A stretch of 64,000 nt of DNA from positions 1 through 64,000 of the forward strand of contig CALUJO010000007.1 of NCBI GenBank assembly GCA_944320965.1, in the 5' to 3' direction. The notes beneath the pieces are model-generated. The model did no database searches, was not told where the DNA came from, and saw only the letters and a list, made by a program, of their open reading frames with translations. This document shows, piece by piece, positions 1-9,000 of the stretch (within the stretch, counting starts at the first letter, position 1; each line of letters begins with the position of its first letter). Made by a program: the position numbers and the translations under genes. This DNA comes from an uncultured Bacteroidaceae bacterium (GTDB taxonomy: Bacteria; Bacteroidota; Bacteroidia; Bacteroidales; Bacteroidaceae).

Positions 1-80
1 TTTCAGGGGAAAGACAGGAAGAACTGGAAAACAGGAACAAAAGCAGGAAAGGTATTGGAAAGGACATTTGAAAAAACTGA

Positions 81-190
81 AAACATGCGCATGTAAACCC
101 GCAAATGCCTACAATGTTTTAAACAAAAACCTCCGGCATTTTCACCGAAAACACTGAATGTTTTTGAGGAAAATGCCGAAGGCTTTTATA
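81..190. repeat. Tandem array of five 22-nt units (22-nt family, copy 1)
   Basis: Five consecutive 22-nt units begin at 81, 103, 125, 147 and 169. Most start with AAA(A) and carry TTTT near position 14-17, with a variable core of about nine bases between. Units 3 and 5 are largely reverse complements and unit 4 is a small hairpin by itself, so the last three units can fold into one long structure. The array lies 64 nt beyond the stop of the minus-strand ArgC-like gene. The purine-rich sequence at 1-80, with repeated CAGGAA-like words, may be a more decayed extension running off the window. Two more arrays of this class are at 21118-21227 and 53641-53750. Confidence 0.75.
125..188 (-). terminator. 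Long hairpin inside the 22-nt array, likely terminator of argR/argC-like operon
   Basis: Bases 130-143 pair with 169-182 (13 of 14 pairs, one C/A mismatch). Inside the loop AAAACA (148-153) pairs with TGTTTT (159-164). Read on the minus strand the structure is followed by a T-run (complement of the A-run at 125-129), as in an intrinsic terminator. Confidence 0.6.
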
Positions 191-253
191 AATAAGAAAA
201 TAGAAAATCAAATAAAAACAAAATCTGCAAGACAAATGAACATACCCTCGAAA

Positions 254-1198
254 CTAAACAACAGAAGAATTAAGCCTCAGCCCCGTTGTTTCTTCGAGAT
301 TAAACAAAAGGTTCATATTATGTACTGCCTGTCCTGCACTACCCTTTATCATATTGTCAATGCAGCAAGTCACAAGCAATTTGTCATTAAGTTCTGACAA
401 ACTTATAAAGCACTTGTTTGTATTGACAACATATCCCATAGAAGAATTATCAACAAGGAAGGTGAAAGAATCTTTTTCGTAATACTGCTGATAGATATTC
501 TTCAATTCTTCCAAATCAACTTTCAAATCAGTAATTACAGTAGCCATTATGCCACGCTTGAAAGTTGCCTTGACAGGAACTATATACATAGGTGCCTCAA
601 AGCTGTTCTGCAGACGAAGCAATGAATGTTTAATCTCCTCATAATCTTCATCCGTAAGATATGAAGATACAGACAACACCTTTTCGTCACTGCCTATACT
701 GCTAAACACAGAACTTCCGGCTATTACATTTACATATATCGGACTGTTTAACAACAAATGTTTTGCAAGAGGCAACAAAGCAAGCTCCACGCATGTAGCT
801 ATTGCCCCAGGATTTGCAACATATTTGCTTGAGCAGGTTGCGCGTCTGTTAAGTTCAGGAAGTCCGTATTCAAACTTGTTGTTTTCTGACGGAATTCTGA
901 AATCGGGAGAAAGGTCGATGATTTTAAGATTACTCGGTATAGGAGTTTCTCGCATGTATGACTTAGTCTTGTCTTTAGTGTTGCAACAGAACAGTACATC
1001 AATAACATCCAAAGGAGACTTATCAGAAAATTCTATGTCAATATCCCCGAAAAAGCCTTTGTAAATATCAGAGACCTTACGTCCCTTATACCTTTCACAA
1101 TCAATGAAGCCAATCTCCACATCCGGATGGCTTACCAAAAGTCTGAGCAACTCTATAGAGACGTCCGAATCATCTCCAATTATTCCGACCTTAATCAT
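254..1198 (-). CDS. ArgC-like protein lacking the catalytic cysteine (probable pseudoenzyme)
   Basis: The 314-aa product matches Bacteroidota N-acetyl-gamma-glutamyl-phosphate reductase (ArgC) along its whole length, including YGLPELNRRATC (111-122), the ATC...LLPLAKH stretch and a C-terminal AGQAVHNMNLLFNLEET block. ArgC reduces N-acetylglutamyl phosphate with NADPH in arginine synthesis, through a Cys thioester in an NPGC motif. Here that motif reads NPGA (Ala132). The N-terminal glycine-rich nucleotide loop is GIIGDDSDVS rather than the usual GGxGYTG type, and the GSTGAGV...HxHxPEI segment is replaced by a shorter unrelated stretch after residue 160. The frame is intact. It starts 10 nt after argR, so the two are probably co-transcribed; no other arg gene is adjacent. 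Seen: lost active-site residues in an intact ORF. Inferred: non-catalytic, perhaps regulatory. A decaying gene is the alternative. Confidence 0.8.
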   Translation of the reverse strand: MIKVGIIGDDSDVSIELLRLLVSHPDVEIGFIDCERYKGRKVSDIYKGFFGDIDIEFSDKSPLDVIDVLFCCNTKDKTKSYMRETPIPSNLKIIDLSPDFRIPSENNKFEYGLPELNRRATCSSKYVANPGAIATCVELALLPLAKHLLLNSPIYVNVIAGSSVFSSIGSDEKVLSVSSYLTDEDYEEIKHSLLRLQNSFEAPMYIVPVKATFKRGIMATVITDLKVDLEELKNIYQQYYEKDSFTFLVDNSSMGYVVNTNKCFISLSELNDKLLVTCCIDNMIKGSAGQAVHNMNLLFNLEETTGLRLNSSVV

Positions 1199-1208
1199 TT
1201 TCTTGATA

Positions 1209-1685
1209 TTATAAATTAGGAATTATTTTTACCAGTCTTCTCTTAACAACTTCCCTATCAGTATTTTCCAACAGAATAAGAATTATTGTATCATCACCGG
1301 CAATAGTTCCAAGAATTTCAGGAACTCCGGCATGGTCTATATCATAAGCAATACATCCTGCATAACCAGGCTTTGTCTTTATAACAGCCATATTACCGGA
1401 AAACTGAATGGAACGGTAGCCGTTATTTATAGGCATATTGGGATTAAAAGACAAGTCTGTTGAAGTACGTCTGTACATAGCGTCATTGGGCAACACATAA
1501 ACATAGTTTCCCGAAGGAGTTGCCGCCTTTGCAACTTTCAGCTGCTTCAAATCCCTTGACAAAGTAGCCTGAGTCAATTCAAAACCATGATTCTGTAAAA
1601 TTTCAAGCAATTCATCCTGACTGCCTATTTCACTACCGGAAATAAGCATTTTAATAGTATTCAAACGATTTGTCTTATTTTTCAT
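1209..1685 (-). CDS. argR: Arginine repressor ArgR
   Basis: The 158-aa protein has the two-domain layout of ArgR/AhrC. The N-terminal winged helix (about 1-65) contains TQATLSRDLKQLKV, the usual recognition-helix region. The C-terminal hexamerisation and arginine-binding domain carries GTIAGDDT (126-133), whose acidic pair contacts arginine in the family. It normally represses arginine biosynthesis and may activate catabolism when arginine is bound. The start ATG lies about 22 nt downstream of the start point expected from the promoter at 1711-1741. The next gene is the ArgC-like protein, so ArgR probably controls its own two-gene operon; no ARG box could be assigned by eye. Confidence 0.93.
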   Translation of the reverse strand: MKNKTNRLNTIKMLISGSEIGSQDELLEILQNHGFELTQATLSRDLKQLKVAKAATPSGNYVYVLPNDAMYRRTSTDLSFNPNMPINNGYRSIQFSGNMAVIKTKPGYAGCIAYDIDHAGVPEILGTIAGDDTIILILLENTDREVVKRRLVKIIPNL

Positions 1686-1710
1686 AACTGCATAATTATT
1701 CCAATCATTG

Positions 1711-1741
1711 CAAATATATACAATTGGATTTTTTTTTCAAA
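1711..1741 (-). promoter_or_regulatory. Bacteroidota-type promoter of argR
   Basis: On the minus strand TTTG (1738-1741) is followed by exactly 19 bp and then TATATTTG (1711-1718), the -33/-7 arrangement of the Bacteroidota primary sigma factor. Confidence 0.75.
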
Positions 1742-1870
1742 GCAAAAACACAAAAAATACAATCATCCGATAAAAAACACAAACAGATTACAATATAAAA
1801 GAAAAATCGCGGTATAAATTACTATTTCACACTTTACAACAGCAACACGACATACAAATGTCAGCAATAG

Positions 1871-2569
1871 TCAAAGACATCCTTCATCCGCGAAACTATA
1901 ATAGGTAGACGATGTAACAATCAGATGGTCAAGCAGTTTTATGCCAAGAAGTTCGGATGCACGTTTTATCCTTTCTGTAAGCTTCCTGTCCTGAATACTT
2001 GGAGTGATATTACCGGAGGGGTGATTATGCGAAATTATTATTGCACAAGCCCTGCATATCAAGGCTCTTCTCATAATCATTCTTACATCAACAGTAGTCT
2101 CTGTCATGCCTCCACTGCTTATGAGTATCCTGTCGGTAACAACGTTTGCATTGTTCATCATTATACACCAGAACTCTTCATGGTCAAGGTCAACCATTAC
2201 AGGATACATTATATTGAAAACATCCCGTGACGATTTTATACTTATCCGTGCTGATGAACGGAATTCGTCCAAACGCCTGCGTCCCAATTCCAGAGCCGCC
2301 TTGATTGTCACCGCCTTTGCTTCTCCAATCCCCTTGAATGAACACAACTGCTGCACGGTATAATCGCCAAGAGATTTCAAATTGTCACCACAACTTCTCA
2401 TAATCTCCCTCATCAAATCGACCGCACTCTTTTCGGAAGTACCGGAATGAATCAAAATGGCAAGAAGTTCGGCATTACTCAAAGACTCCGGACCGTTAAG
2501 CATAAGCCTTTCGCGCGGGCGGTCATCGACAGCCCAATTTTTTATTGACAATTTATCGTTGTTATCCAT
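1871..2569 (-). CDS. radC: RadC family JAB/MPN-domain protein
   Basis: The 232-aa protein has an N-terminal helix-hairpin-helix region (RPRERL...LLAILI, then FKGIGEAKA near 78-86) and a C-terminal JAB1/MPN-like domain with the metal motif H181-N-H183...D194 in HNHPSGN. RadC proteins are widespread and named for DNA repair; their biochemical role is unresolved. The open frame extends 37 codons further upstream, but that part is hydrophobic, low in complexity and covers the probable -7 box at 2606-2613. I therefore start at MDNNDKLSIK, the position used by family members. It is a single gene, separated from the upstream peptidase by a strong terminator. Confidence 0.9.
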   Translation of the reverse strand: MDNNDKLSIKNWAVDDRPRERLMLNGPESLSNAELLAILIHSGTSEKSAVDLMREIMRSCGDNLKSLGDYTVQQLCSFKGIGEAKAVTIKAALELGRRRLDEFRSSARISIKSSRDVFNIMYPVMVDLDHEEFWCIMMNNANVVTDRILISSGGMTETTVDVRMIMRRALICRACAIIISHNHPSGNITPSIQDRKLTERIKRASELLGIKLLDHLIVTSSTYYSFADEGCL

Positions 2570-2605
2570 TTGTATAAGATTGCAGTTATACATATTCCTG
2601 ACTGT

Positions 2606-2613
2606 CAAATATA
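2606..2613 (-). promoter_or_regulatory. Probable -7 box of radC
   Basis: TATATTTG on the minus strand fits TAnnTTTG and lies 37 nt from the chosen radC start. No clear -33 TTTG is present at the usual distance. Confidence 0.5.
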
Positions 2614-2645
2614 ATAATAAAAATAAACATTTCAGATATATGTAC

Positions 2646-2672
2646 AAAAAAAGCTGCCCGAAGACAGCTTTT
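2646..2672 (-). terminator. Intrinsic terminator after the dipeptidyl-peptidase III gene
   Basis: AAAAGCTG (2649-2656) pairs with CAGCTTTT (2665-2672) around an 8-nt loop. On the minus strand the stem is followed by a T-run. Confidence 0.8.
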
Positions 2673-2713
2673 AATATCATTATAATAAGTTTTTACGAAA
2701 CACCAAGAAGGAT

Positions 2714-4738
2714 TTACAAATTTGAATAGTCCCTGCTGTATCTCAACATCTGTTCGGCATATCCTTCATCATATGTAACTTTCACATCTGTAATCTTTCC
2801 GTTTTCATCCTTTACAAGTTCATATTTAGGATTTATAAAACCTTTATAAGGAGCAAGGTTCAACTTGTTGTATCTTTCAAGTATCTCTTTATGCAGAACA
2901 GGGTCAACATTCACCGCATAAGTTTCAACCATCTTTCTGGCTGCATCAAAATCACCTTCAGATTTGATTCTTTGTATTTCTGCAAGCAGACTGCCGAAAA
3001 GACCTCTAAGTTTTTCATAATCGTTGACCTTGACATATGTCTTGCCATCTTTCTTGACGAACTCAATTACATTATCCTTCTTGCCGTTCTCGTAAGCCCA
3101 TTTTGCAATAAGCTGACGGTTACGCATATGAGCTTCTTCAATAGAATCTCCCGGATTGATACGTACAAGCTGAGTCATAAGACCATTAAGGATATATGTG
3201 TAATACTGTGCCTTGTAAGCTTCAGGAGAATCAAGAAGTTTCAAGTCAATAAGTTTTTGGTCTGCCATATAATACAAGCCGAACAAATCTGCTCTCGCTT
3301 CTTCTATTGTAGAGCCATAAGCCTTCAAGGCATCAGGATCAACTCCTGGAAGTAGCTTGCCTGAACCATGTCCGAGACACTCGTGCAAATCGGTATGCAA
3401 TTCATCGGTCAAATCGGCATATTTATTTATCAAATCAATCTCAACATTACTGAATGCAAACTCTTCCATCATACCGTTTCCGTGCGCAGCCTTGTTATAA
3501 GCATCAGTTATATTGCCAATAGTAACAGACTTGGAACCGTGTTCAGACCTGATCCAGTTTGAATTAGGAAGATTAATACCGATAGCTGTTGAAGGATAAA
3601 GGTCACCTCCAAGGATAGCAGCATTTATAACTTTTGCAGAAACGCCTTTCACTTTGTCCTTTTTGAATTTTGCATCAACAGGAGAATTATCTTCAAACCA
3701 CTGTGCATTCTCGCTTATCTTTTCAGTTCTCTTGGTAGCCTCAACATTCTTGAAATTGACTACAGATTCCCAACTTGCCTTCAAACCGAGCGGATCACCG
3801 TATGATTCAATAAATCCGTTAACGAAATCAACACGGGAATCGGTATCCTTTACCCAGGAAATTGAATATTCGTCAAACTTCTTCAAATCTCCGGTTTTGT
3901 AGAAATCAATCAATTGCGCAATGACTTCTTTCTGCTTGTCATTTTCTGCAACGGTTTCAGCCTGTTCAAGCCAATAAATTATCTTGTCTATAGCATTGCC
4001 GTATTTGCCTCCCGACTTCCAAACATCCTCATATATCTTACCGTCACGCTTTACAAGCGTACTGTTCATACCATACATCACTGGCTCTTTCTCTCCAGCC
4101 ACTTTCATCTTATTGTAAAAATCTTCAGCCTCCTGCTGTGTAACTCCGTCATAATAGTTGCAAGCCGAAGTCAATATCAGGTCTTCGCCGTCCTTCTGAT
4201 TTACACGCTTAGGATATACTTCCGGATCAAATATTATGGGCGAAATGGTATTCCACAAATCTTCTGCCGTTTCATTTTCAGCCAAAGGCAACTTATCTTC
4301 GGGCAATTCCATCATAGCCTTTTTCAGAAAATCGCTGCTGAAGTCAGGAACAAATTTATCAGAACCGTAATGATGGTGTATTCCATTTGAGAACCATACC
4401 CTTTTCAAATAAACTTCAAAAGCTTTAAAATCCCCCTTACTCCTGTCACCAGAATAGTTCATATATATAGCCTCAAGAATCTTGCGAATCTTAAGATTAT
4501 ACTTTCCGTTCTGGTCATAAAGAATATCTCTACCTTGCAAAGCGGCTTCAGTCAGATAATACACCAATTCTTTCTGCTGCGATGTCAGGTCTTCAAATTC
4601 AGGCACTCTATATCTCAAAATTTGCAAGTCTGCAAACTTCTCTACATTATATTCAAAATCCTCTGTTTTATTTTCATTTTGCATACCACAAGAAAACATT
4701 AAGGGTAAAACAGTAAACATTAAAAATTTTCCTTTCAT
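2714..4738 (-). CDS. Secreted lipoprotein dipeptidyl-peptidase III (family M49)
   Basis: The product from the chosen start is 674 aa. It has the M49 zinc motif HExxxH as HECLGH (His452, Glu453, His457) and the downstream EEARAD block that supplies the third zinc ligand. The enzyme removes dipeptides from the N-terminus of peptides. I chose MKGKFLMFTVLPLMF because it gives a lipoprotein signal ending in SC-G, so the mature protein is probably lipid-anchored in the periplasm or outer membrane. The track frame opens 21 codons earlier with an unlikely hydrophobic stretch. The gene is monocistronic and followed by a clear terminator. A small AraC regulator ends about 100 nt upstream of the start. 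Confidence 0.9.
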   Translation of the reverse strand: MKGKFLMFTVLPLMFSCGMQNENKTEDFEYNVEKFADLQILRYRVPEFEDLTSQQKELVYYLTEAALQGRDILYDQNGKYNLKIRKILEAIYMNYSGDRSKGDFKAFEVYLKRVWFSNGIHHHYGSDKFVPDFSSDFLKKAMMELPEDKLPLAENETAEDLWNTISPIIFDPEVYPKRVNQKDGEDLILTSACNYYDGVTQQEAEDFYNKMKVAGEKEPVMYGMNSTLVKRDGKIYEDVWKSGGKYGNAIDKIIYWLEQAETVAENDKQKEVIAQLIDFYKTGDLKKFDEYSISWVKDTDSRVDFVNGFIESYGDPLGLKASWESVVNFKNVEATKRTEKISENAQWFEDNSPVDAKFKKDKVKGVSAKVINAAILGGDLYPSTAIGINLPNSNWIRSEHGSKSVTIGNITDAYNKAAHGNGMMEEFAFSNVEIDLINKYADLTDELHTDLHECLGHGSGKLLPGVDPDALKAYGSTIEEARADLFGLYYMADQKLIDLKLLDSPEAYKAQYYTYILNGLMTQLVRINPGDSIEEAHMRNRQLIAKWAYENGKKDNVIEFVKKDGKTYVKVNDYEKLRGLFGSLLAEIQRIKSEGDFDAARKMVETYAVNVDPVLHKEILERYNKLNLAPYKGFINPKYELVKDENGKITDVKVTYDEGYAEQMLRYSRDYSNL

Positions 4739-4840
4739 ATATATAAGATTTAAAGAAACAATAAAATACAATAACAAAAAAGTCATTTTGTACAATATCA
4801 ATGCACAAAGTGACTTTTTCCTTTTACATATATTACTTTT

Positions 4841-5299
4841 TTATTTCAAGGCATGGGTTCTTCTGTATTCTCTTGGCGTCACCCCCATTACACGATAAAA
4901 CGCCGCATAAAAAGACTGTCTGTTTGAAAAGCCCACCATTGTACTTACGTCTTCAACATTCTTGTCTGCATATCTCTTGTCAGTTAAAAGATGAAGAGCA
5001 TCCTTAATTCTGTATTCATTCACAAGACATGAATAATTTGTTCCAAAACGTGAATTGATTACGGCAGACAAATATCTGGTGTTGGTCTGCAATTCTGTTG
5101 CAAGCTTCTTAGCTGAATAATCAGGATCACGGTACTTTTTCTGTACTACTATAATATTGACAATTTTGTCATACAACGTATCAGCCAGTTCCGGTCTAAT
5201 CAAAGATCTGTAAATAGCATTCTTTATCTTTCGTTCTTTAATGTTATAAGGTTTTTTTTCCAAACCTTGAACTTCCGCGTTTTTTAATATTTCACTCAT
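4841..5299 (-). CDS. Small AraC-type DNA-binding regulator
   Basis: The 152-aa protein is mostly a two-helix-turn-helix AraC domain (about 55-150), recognisable from KKLATELQTNTRYLSAVIN, RIKDALHLL and VGFSNRQSFYAAFYRV, followed by the usual G.TP.EYR end. There is no cupin or other sensor domain; the first 50 residues are charged and show no motif. It could be a DNA-binding partner for another sensor or a constitutive factor. Its target is unknown. It runs in the same direction as the downstream peptidase gene, with a gap of about 100 nt. Confidence 0.8.
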   Translation of the reverse strand: MSEILKNAEVQGLEKKPYNIKERKIKNAIYRSLIRPELADTLYDKIVNIIVVQKKYRDPDYSAKKLATELQTNTRYLSAVINSRFGTNYSCLVNEYRIKDALHLLTDKRYADKNVEDVSTMVGFSNRQSFYAAFYRVMGVTPREYRRTHALK

Positions 5300-5371
5300 A
5301 AATCCCTAAAATTTAATCATCCATTCTTTAATTTCCATATCCTTATAAAAACAATATCTTTATTGTCTTTG

Positions 5372-5379
5372 CAAATATA
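5372..5379 (-). promoter_or_regulatory. Probable -7 box of the small AraC gene
   Basis: TATATTTG on the minus strand, 72 nt from the start codon. A matching -33 element is not clear. Confidence 0.4.
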
Positions 5380-5743
5380 TATTTATTTCACCTAACGCTT
5401 TCGTGAAAAACATTTATAATAGTTAAAAATCGCTCAATGATACCTGGTAAAGATGTTTTACCTATGTAAAATTCAATTACAGTGATAACCAAACTCCTAT
5501 TTTGACATAGCTGCATTGCAAAAGCGAGTACAAAACCTATAGATGACAGAATAATGAAAAGCAAAAGGAATGTCTCCCGACACTCCTTTTCTCCAAAACA
5601 AAAATCAAACTTATGGTTAGTATTATAAATATTTCCTTTTGACTTTGCAAAATTGGAGAAAAAAAGAATACCGAACAATCGCATATTATCGGTATTTAAA
5701 AGTTGATTTTATAATCAATTATTGGTATGTATTCTTTAGAAAG
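5380..5743. other. Gap without a convincing gene
   Basis: A 98-codon minus-strand frame spans 5388-5684, but it has no recognisable family, no good start context, and overlaps a hairpin. I do not call it. Apart from that hairpin (5564-5589) and AT-rich DNA nothing else is visible. Confidence 0.5.
5564..5589 (-). terminator. Hairpin downstream of tRNA-Arg
   Basis: AAAGGA pairs with TCCTTT and TGTC with GACA around TCCC, with one internal mismatch. On the minus strand it is followed by TTTTGCTTTT, consistent with termination of the tRNA transcript about 155 nt past its 3' end. Confidence 0.5.
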
Positions 5744-5816
5744 TAGCCCTACCGCGACTCGAACGCGGATCTAATCTTTAGGAGAGACTTGTTCTATCCT
5801 GTTGAACTATAAGGCC
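5744..5816 (-). tRNA. tRNA-Arg (anticodon CCT)
   Basis: The 73-nt cloverleaf folds fully. The acceptor GGCCTTA pairs with TAGGGCT (one G-U at each of two positions), D-stem GTTC/GAAC, anticodon stem AGTCT/AGATT with loop CTCCTAA, and T-stem CCGCG/CGCGG with loop TTCGAGT. The anticodon CCT reads AGG. CCA is not encoded; discriminator base A. Confidence 0.93.
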
Positions 5817-5832
5817 AGCCTTTAATTTTCGG

Positions 5833-5864
5833 CAAAGATAACAAAAAGGAAAATACATCCCAAA
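5833..5864 (-). promoter_or_regulatory. Promoter of tRNA-Arg
   Basis: On the minus strand TTTG (5861-5864), a 20-bp spacer and TATCTTTG (5833-5840), placing the start point about 13 nt before the mature tRNA. Confidence 0.7.
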
Positions 5865-5977
5865 AAAACATGACTCAAAATCCCAACAATCTACTCATAA
5901 GAAGCTTATTGATATTATATTCAACAGGTTAGCATCCTTTTTTACACTTTTTATTATAAGATATCATTAAAAAGTAA

Positions 5978-5985
5978 TACCTTTG
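5978..5985 (+). promoter_or_regulatory. Probable -7 box of the FnIII/T9SS gene
   Basis: TACCTTTG matches TAnnTTTG, 38 nt before the start codon. The -33 region is T-rich without an exact TTTG. Confidence 0.5.
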
Positions 5986-6023
5986 TAACCGAAAACTAAA
6001 CATATTAACTAAAAATACTTGGT

Positions 6024-9000
6024 ATGAAAAGAATCAGAAGTTTTTTCATAACAGCTTTTATTGCATTTGCGGCACTGCATACAAATGCGCAGCTGAATAT
6101 ACCCAAAACAGTCGACGAATCCGACTTCAATGATGATAAGGTCTTTATATACAAGGACAAAGTTAGTTTCAGTGGCAACGAACTGTCAAGCAGTGACGGA
6201 TGGGGAGCATTTACAATGCAAATTCAGGGAGCACCTGACGCATTTTCATTTGATTACTGCAGAAACCAATGGGGAAAAAACAATGAAATGGGAATACAGG
6301 AAAGTCCGGACAACCAAAACTGGACAGACATTTATGTAGGCAATCCGCCAACCGACTGGCAAAACCTATCAGGAAACCTGAAACTTGAAACAAGATATAT
6401 CCGTTTCTGGTACAAGGCAAGTTACAAATTAGGAGATTGGTGGACAAAAAACGGATATCTTAGAAATATCACAATAAACAAGGCTATTTATTCACCAGAA
6501 AAGGAAATAACAGCTTCTACAAAACTAAACAATACAATTGAAAAGACAATTTCAGTTGAAGTTACAAACACCAAAGGAGATATTGTTGTTGTATGCAACA
6601 ATCCGGATGTGACTATCAGTCCGGAAAGAATTTCAAGAGAAGAAGCAATTGCACAGAAAAATATTGTTTTCACAATAAGTTATACACCGACAAAAGTTAA
6701 TGAAACAACTTCTGAAATTACATTCAAAGATGAAGGATATGAGGATAACTTTGAAACAGTAAAAGCTATACTTAATGTAACCCCATCAACCCCGGTCGCA
6801 AAAGAAGCTACAGAAATCACATCAAACAGCTTTACAGCAAATTGGGAAAAAGTTGAAGGATTCAAATATCTGCTGACAGTAAAAAAAGACGGAACACCAA
6901 TCGAAGGATACGAAAACATTGAGTGTACCGAAAACAACTATACAGTAAGCAACCTTCAACCAAACACTATATATGCCTATACCGTAAAAGAAACAAACGG
7001 AACAGAGGTATCTGAAGAATCAAACAGTATTGAGGTTATCACAACAGCACCAAAGGTATCTGTTTCAGAACTTGACGTTTTTACAACAGAATCAAAAGAG
7101 GCAATTAACCAGGAACTTACGATTTCGGGATTGAATCTGATTAGCGATATACAATTATCACTGAAAAATGATACAGCCTTTGCTATTGACAAAAACACAA
7201 TAACTGTTGCTGAGAAAGAAGCCACAATAACAATTACATATACCCCAACTGTTTATGGAGAAGAAACCGACCAACTTGTCATAACTACAGAATATGCTGA
7301 AGACATAACCATTGACCTGACTGGTACAAATGCTCCTGTAGCTCCTAAAGCACTTGAAGCTGAAAGAGTAACTAATTCAGGATTTACAGCAAAATGGGAG
7401 AAAGTTGCAGAAGCCACAGATTACCTTCTTACAGTTACAGACAAATCAGGTGAACCAATTGTACAATACAATGGAATAAAAACAGGAGATGTTGACAGTT
7501 ACGAAGTAAAGAATCTTCAGCCAACTACAGAATATACATATTACGTACATTCACTGGCTGGAGAAACAAGTTCATTTGAATCTTCAAATGAAATCAATGT
7601 AACAACCGTTGATGGCGCAGTTATTACAGCAATACCTGAAATAAAGGACTTTTCAACAGCAAACAACGGTACAGCGCAGCAGACACTAAACATAAATGGA
7701 ACAAATCTGTTTTCTGATATATCTGTTGTAATAAGCGGAAGCGAGTTCTTCACAGCAGACAAACAGACAATACCTTTCACTGGAGGAATATTGGTAATAA
7801 GCTACTCTCCTAAGGGAATAGGCAATCACACCGCTACACTTACCCTATCAGGACAAGGAGCAGAAGATGTAATTATTCCTCTAAATGGAATTTCAACACC
7901 GGAAAAAGCTACCGTTGTCAATGCAGAAAACATCTCAACAAGCTCATTTACCGCTAAATGGAACAAAGTTGACGGAGCAGAAGATTATCTTCTTTCAGTA
8001 TACAAAGGCAACGACGTTCTGAAAGAATATAACAACAAAAGTGCTTTAGGCAACCTGTCACTTAATGTTACAGGACTGGAAGAAGGAACATATTACAACT
8101 ATTCTGTAAAAGCAGCAAACGGCAACTCTGTCGGTGAAGCTTCTGACAGGATTTCTGTAAGAACACTATTCACTCCGGCTATCACGGTTATCACAGAAAA
8201 CAACAATTCTGTTGCCATAAAATGGAGTGAACCTTACAAGGCTGACAAATACCTTGTTACTCTTAAGAAAAACGGTTCTGCAGTAAACGGATACAATGAA
8301 AAGGAAACAAGCGCACCGATGTTCACATTCACCAGCCTTGAAACCAATACAGAATACAAATGCAGCGTAACAGCAGTATTTGGAGATACAAAAATACCAT
8401 CAGGAGAAAAAAGTGTTTCAACAACATCATCACAGTTGAAACAGCTTAACAATTCTGATTTTGAAAGCTGGGAAGGTTCAGGAAATACTTATGAACCGGT
8501 CAACTGGAACAGTTTCGGAACAGGAACAGGAAGCTTGATAGGCACTGCAGTAAGCATGTCTGGAGTCCGTATGGAAGAGTCAACAGAAGCAAGACCAGGC
8601 AGCAAAGGAGCAAAAAGCGTAAAAATATGGACCGGTTCTGCATTCGGAGTAAAGGCAAACGGTAACCTGACTACAGGAAGAATAAACGCAGGGGCAATGT
8701 CTGCTGCCGATCCTCAGAACTATAACTTTACTGATATAAACGATGAAGCCTTCAGCGAAAGACTCGGAACCCGTCCTGACTCAATAACAGTATGGGCAAA
8801 ATATACTTCGACTAATGCAGGCTCTAAAGCAAGAATATCGGCTATTATACATGACAACTACTCTTACCGCGATCCTTCAGGAAGCGATTCTGAATCACCT
8901 AATCACGTAGTTGCCACTGCCGAATTGAATTTCAACAGCAACGGAGGCGGATGGCAGAGACTTTCTATACCATTCAATTATGCAGGAAACAGTCTGTCAC

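Noticed and set aside
1..80. Purine-rich CAGGAA-type words as a possible CRISPR or coding repeat
   Set aside because: No constant repeat with unique spacers; better seen as a decayed flank of the 22-nt array, and the window edge cuts it.
81..190. 22-nt arrays as CRISPR
   Set aside because: Repeat and spacer cannot be separated, the conserved part is only A/T tracts, units number five, and no cas genes are present.
5388..5684. 98-codon minus-strand ORF downstream of tRNA-Arg
   Set aside because: No family signature, unlikely hydrophobic/aromatic composition, and it overlaps a terminator-like hairpin.
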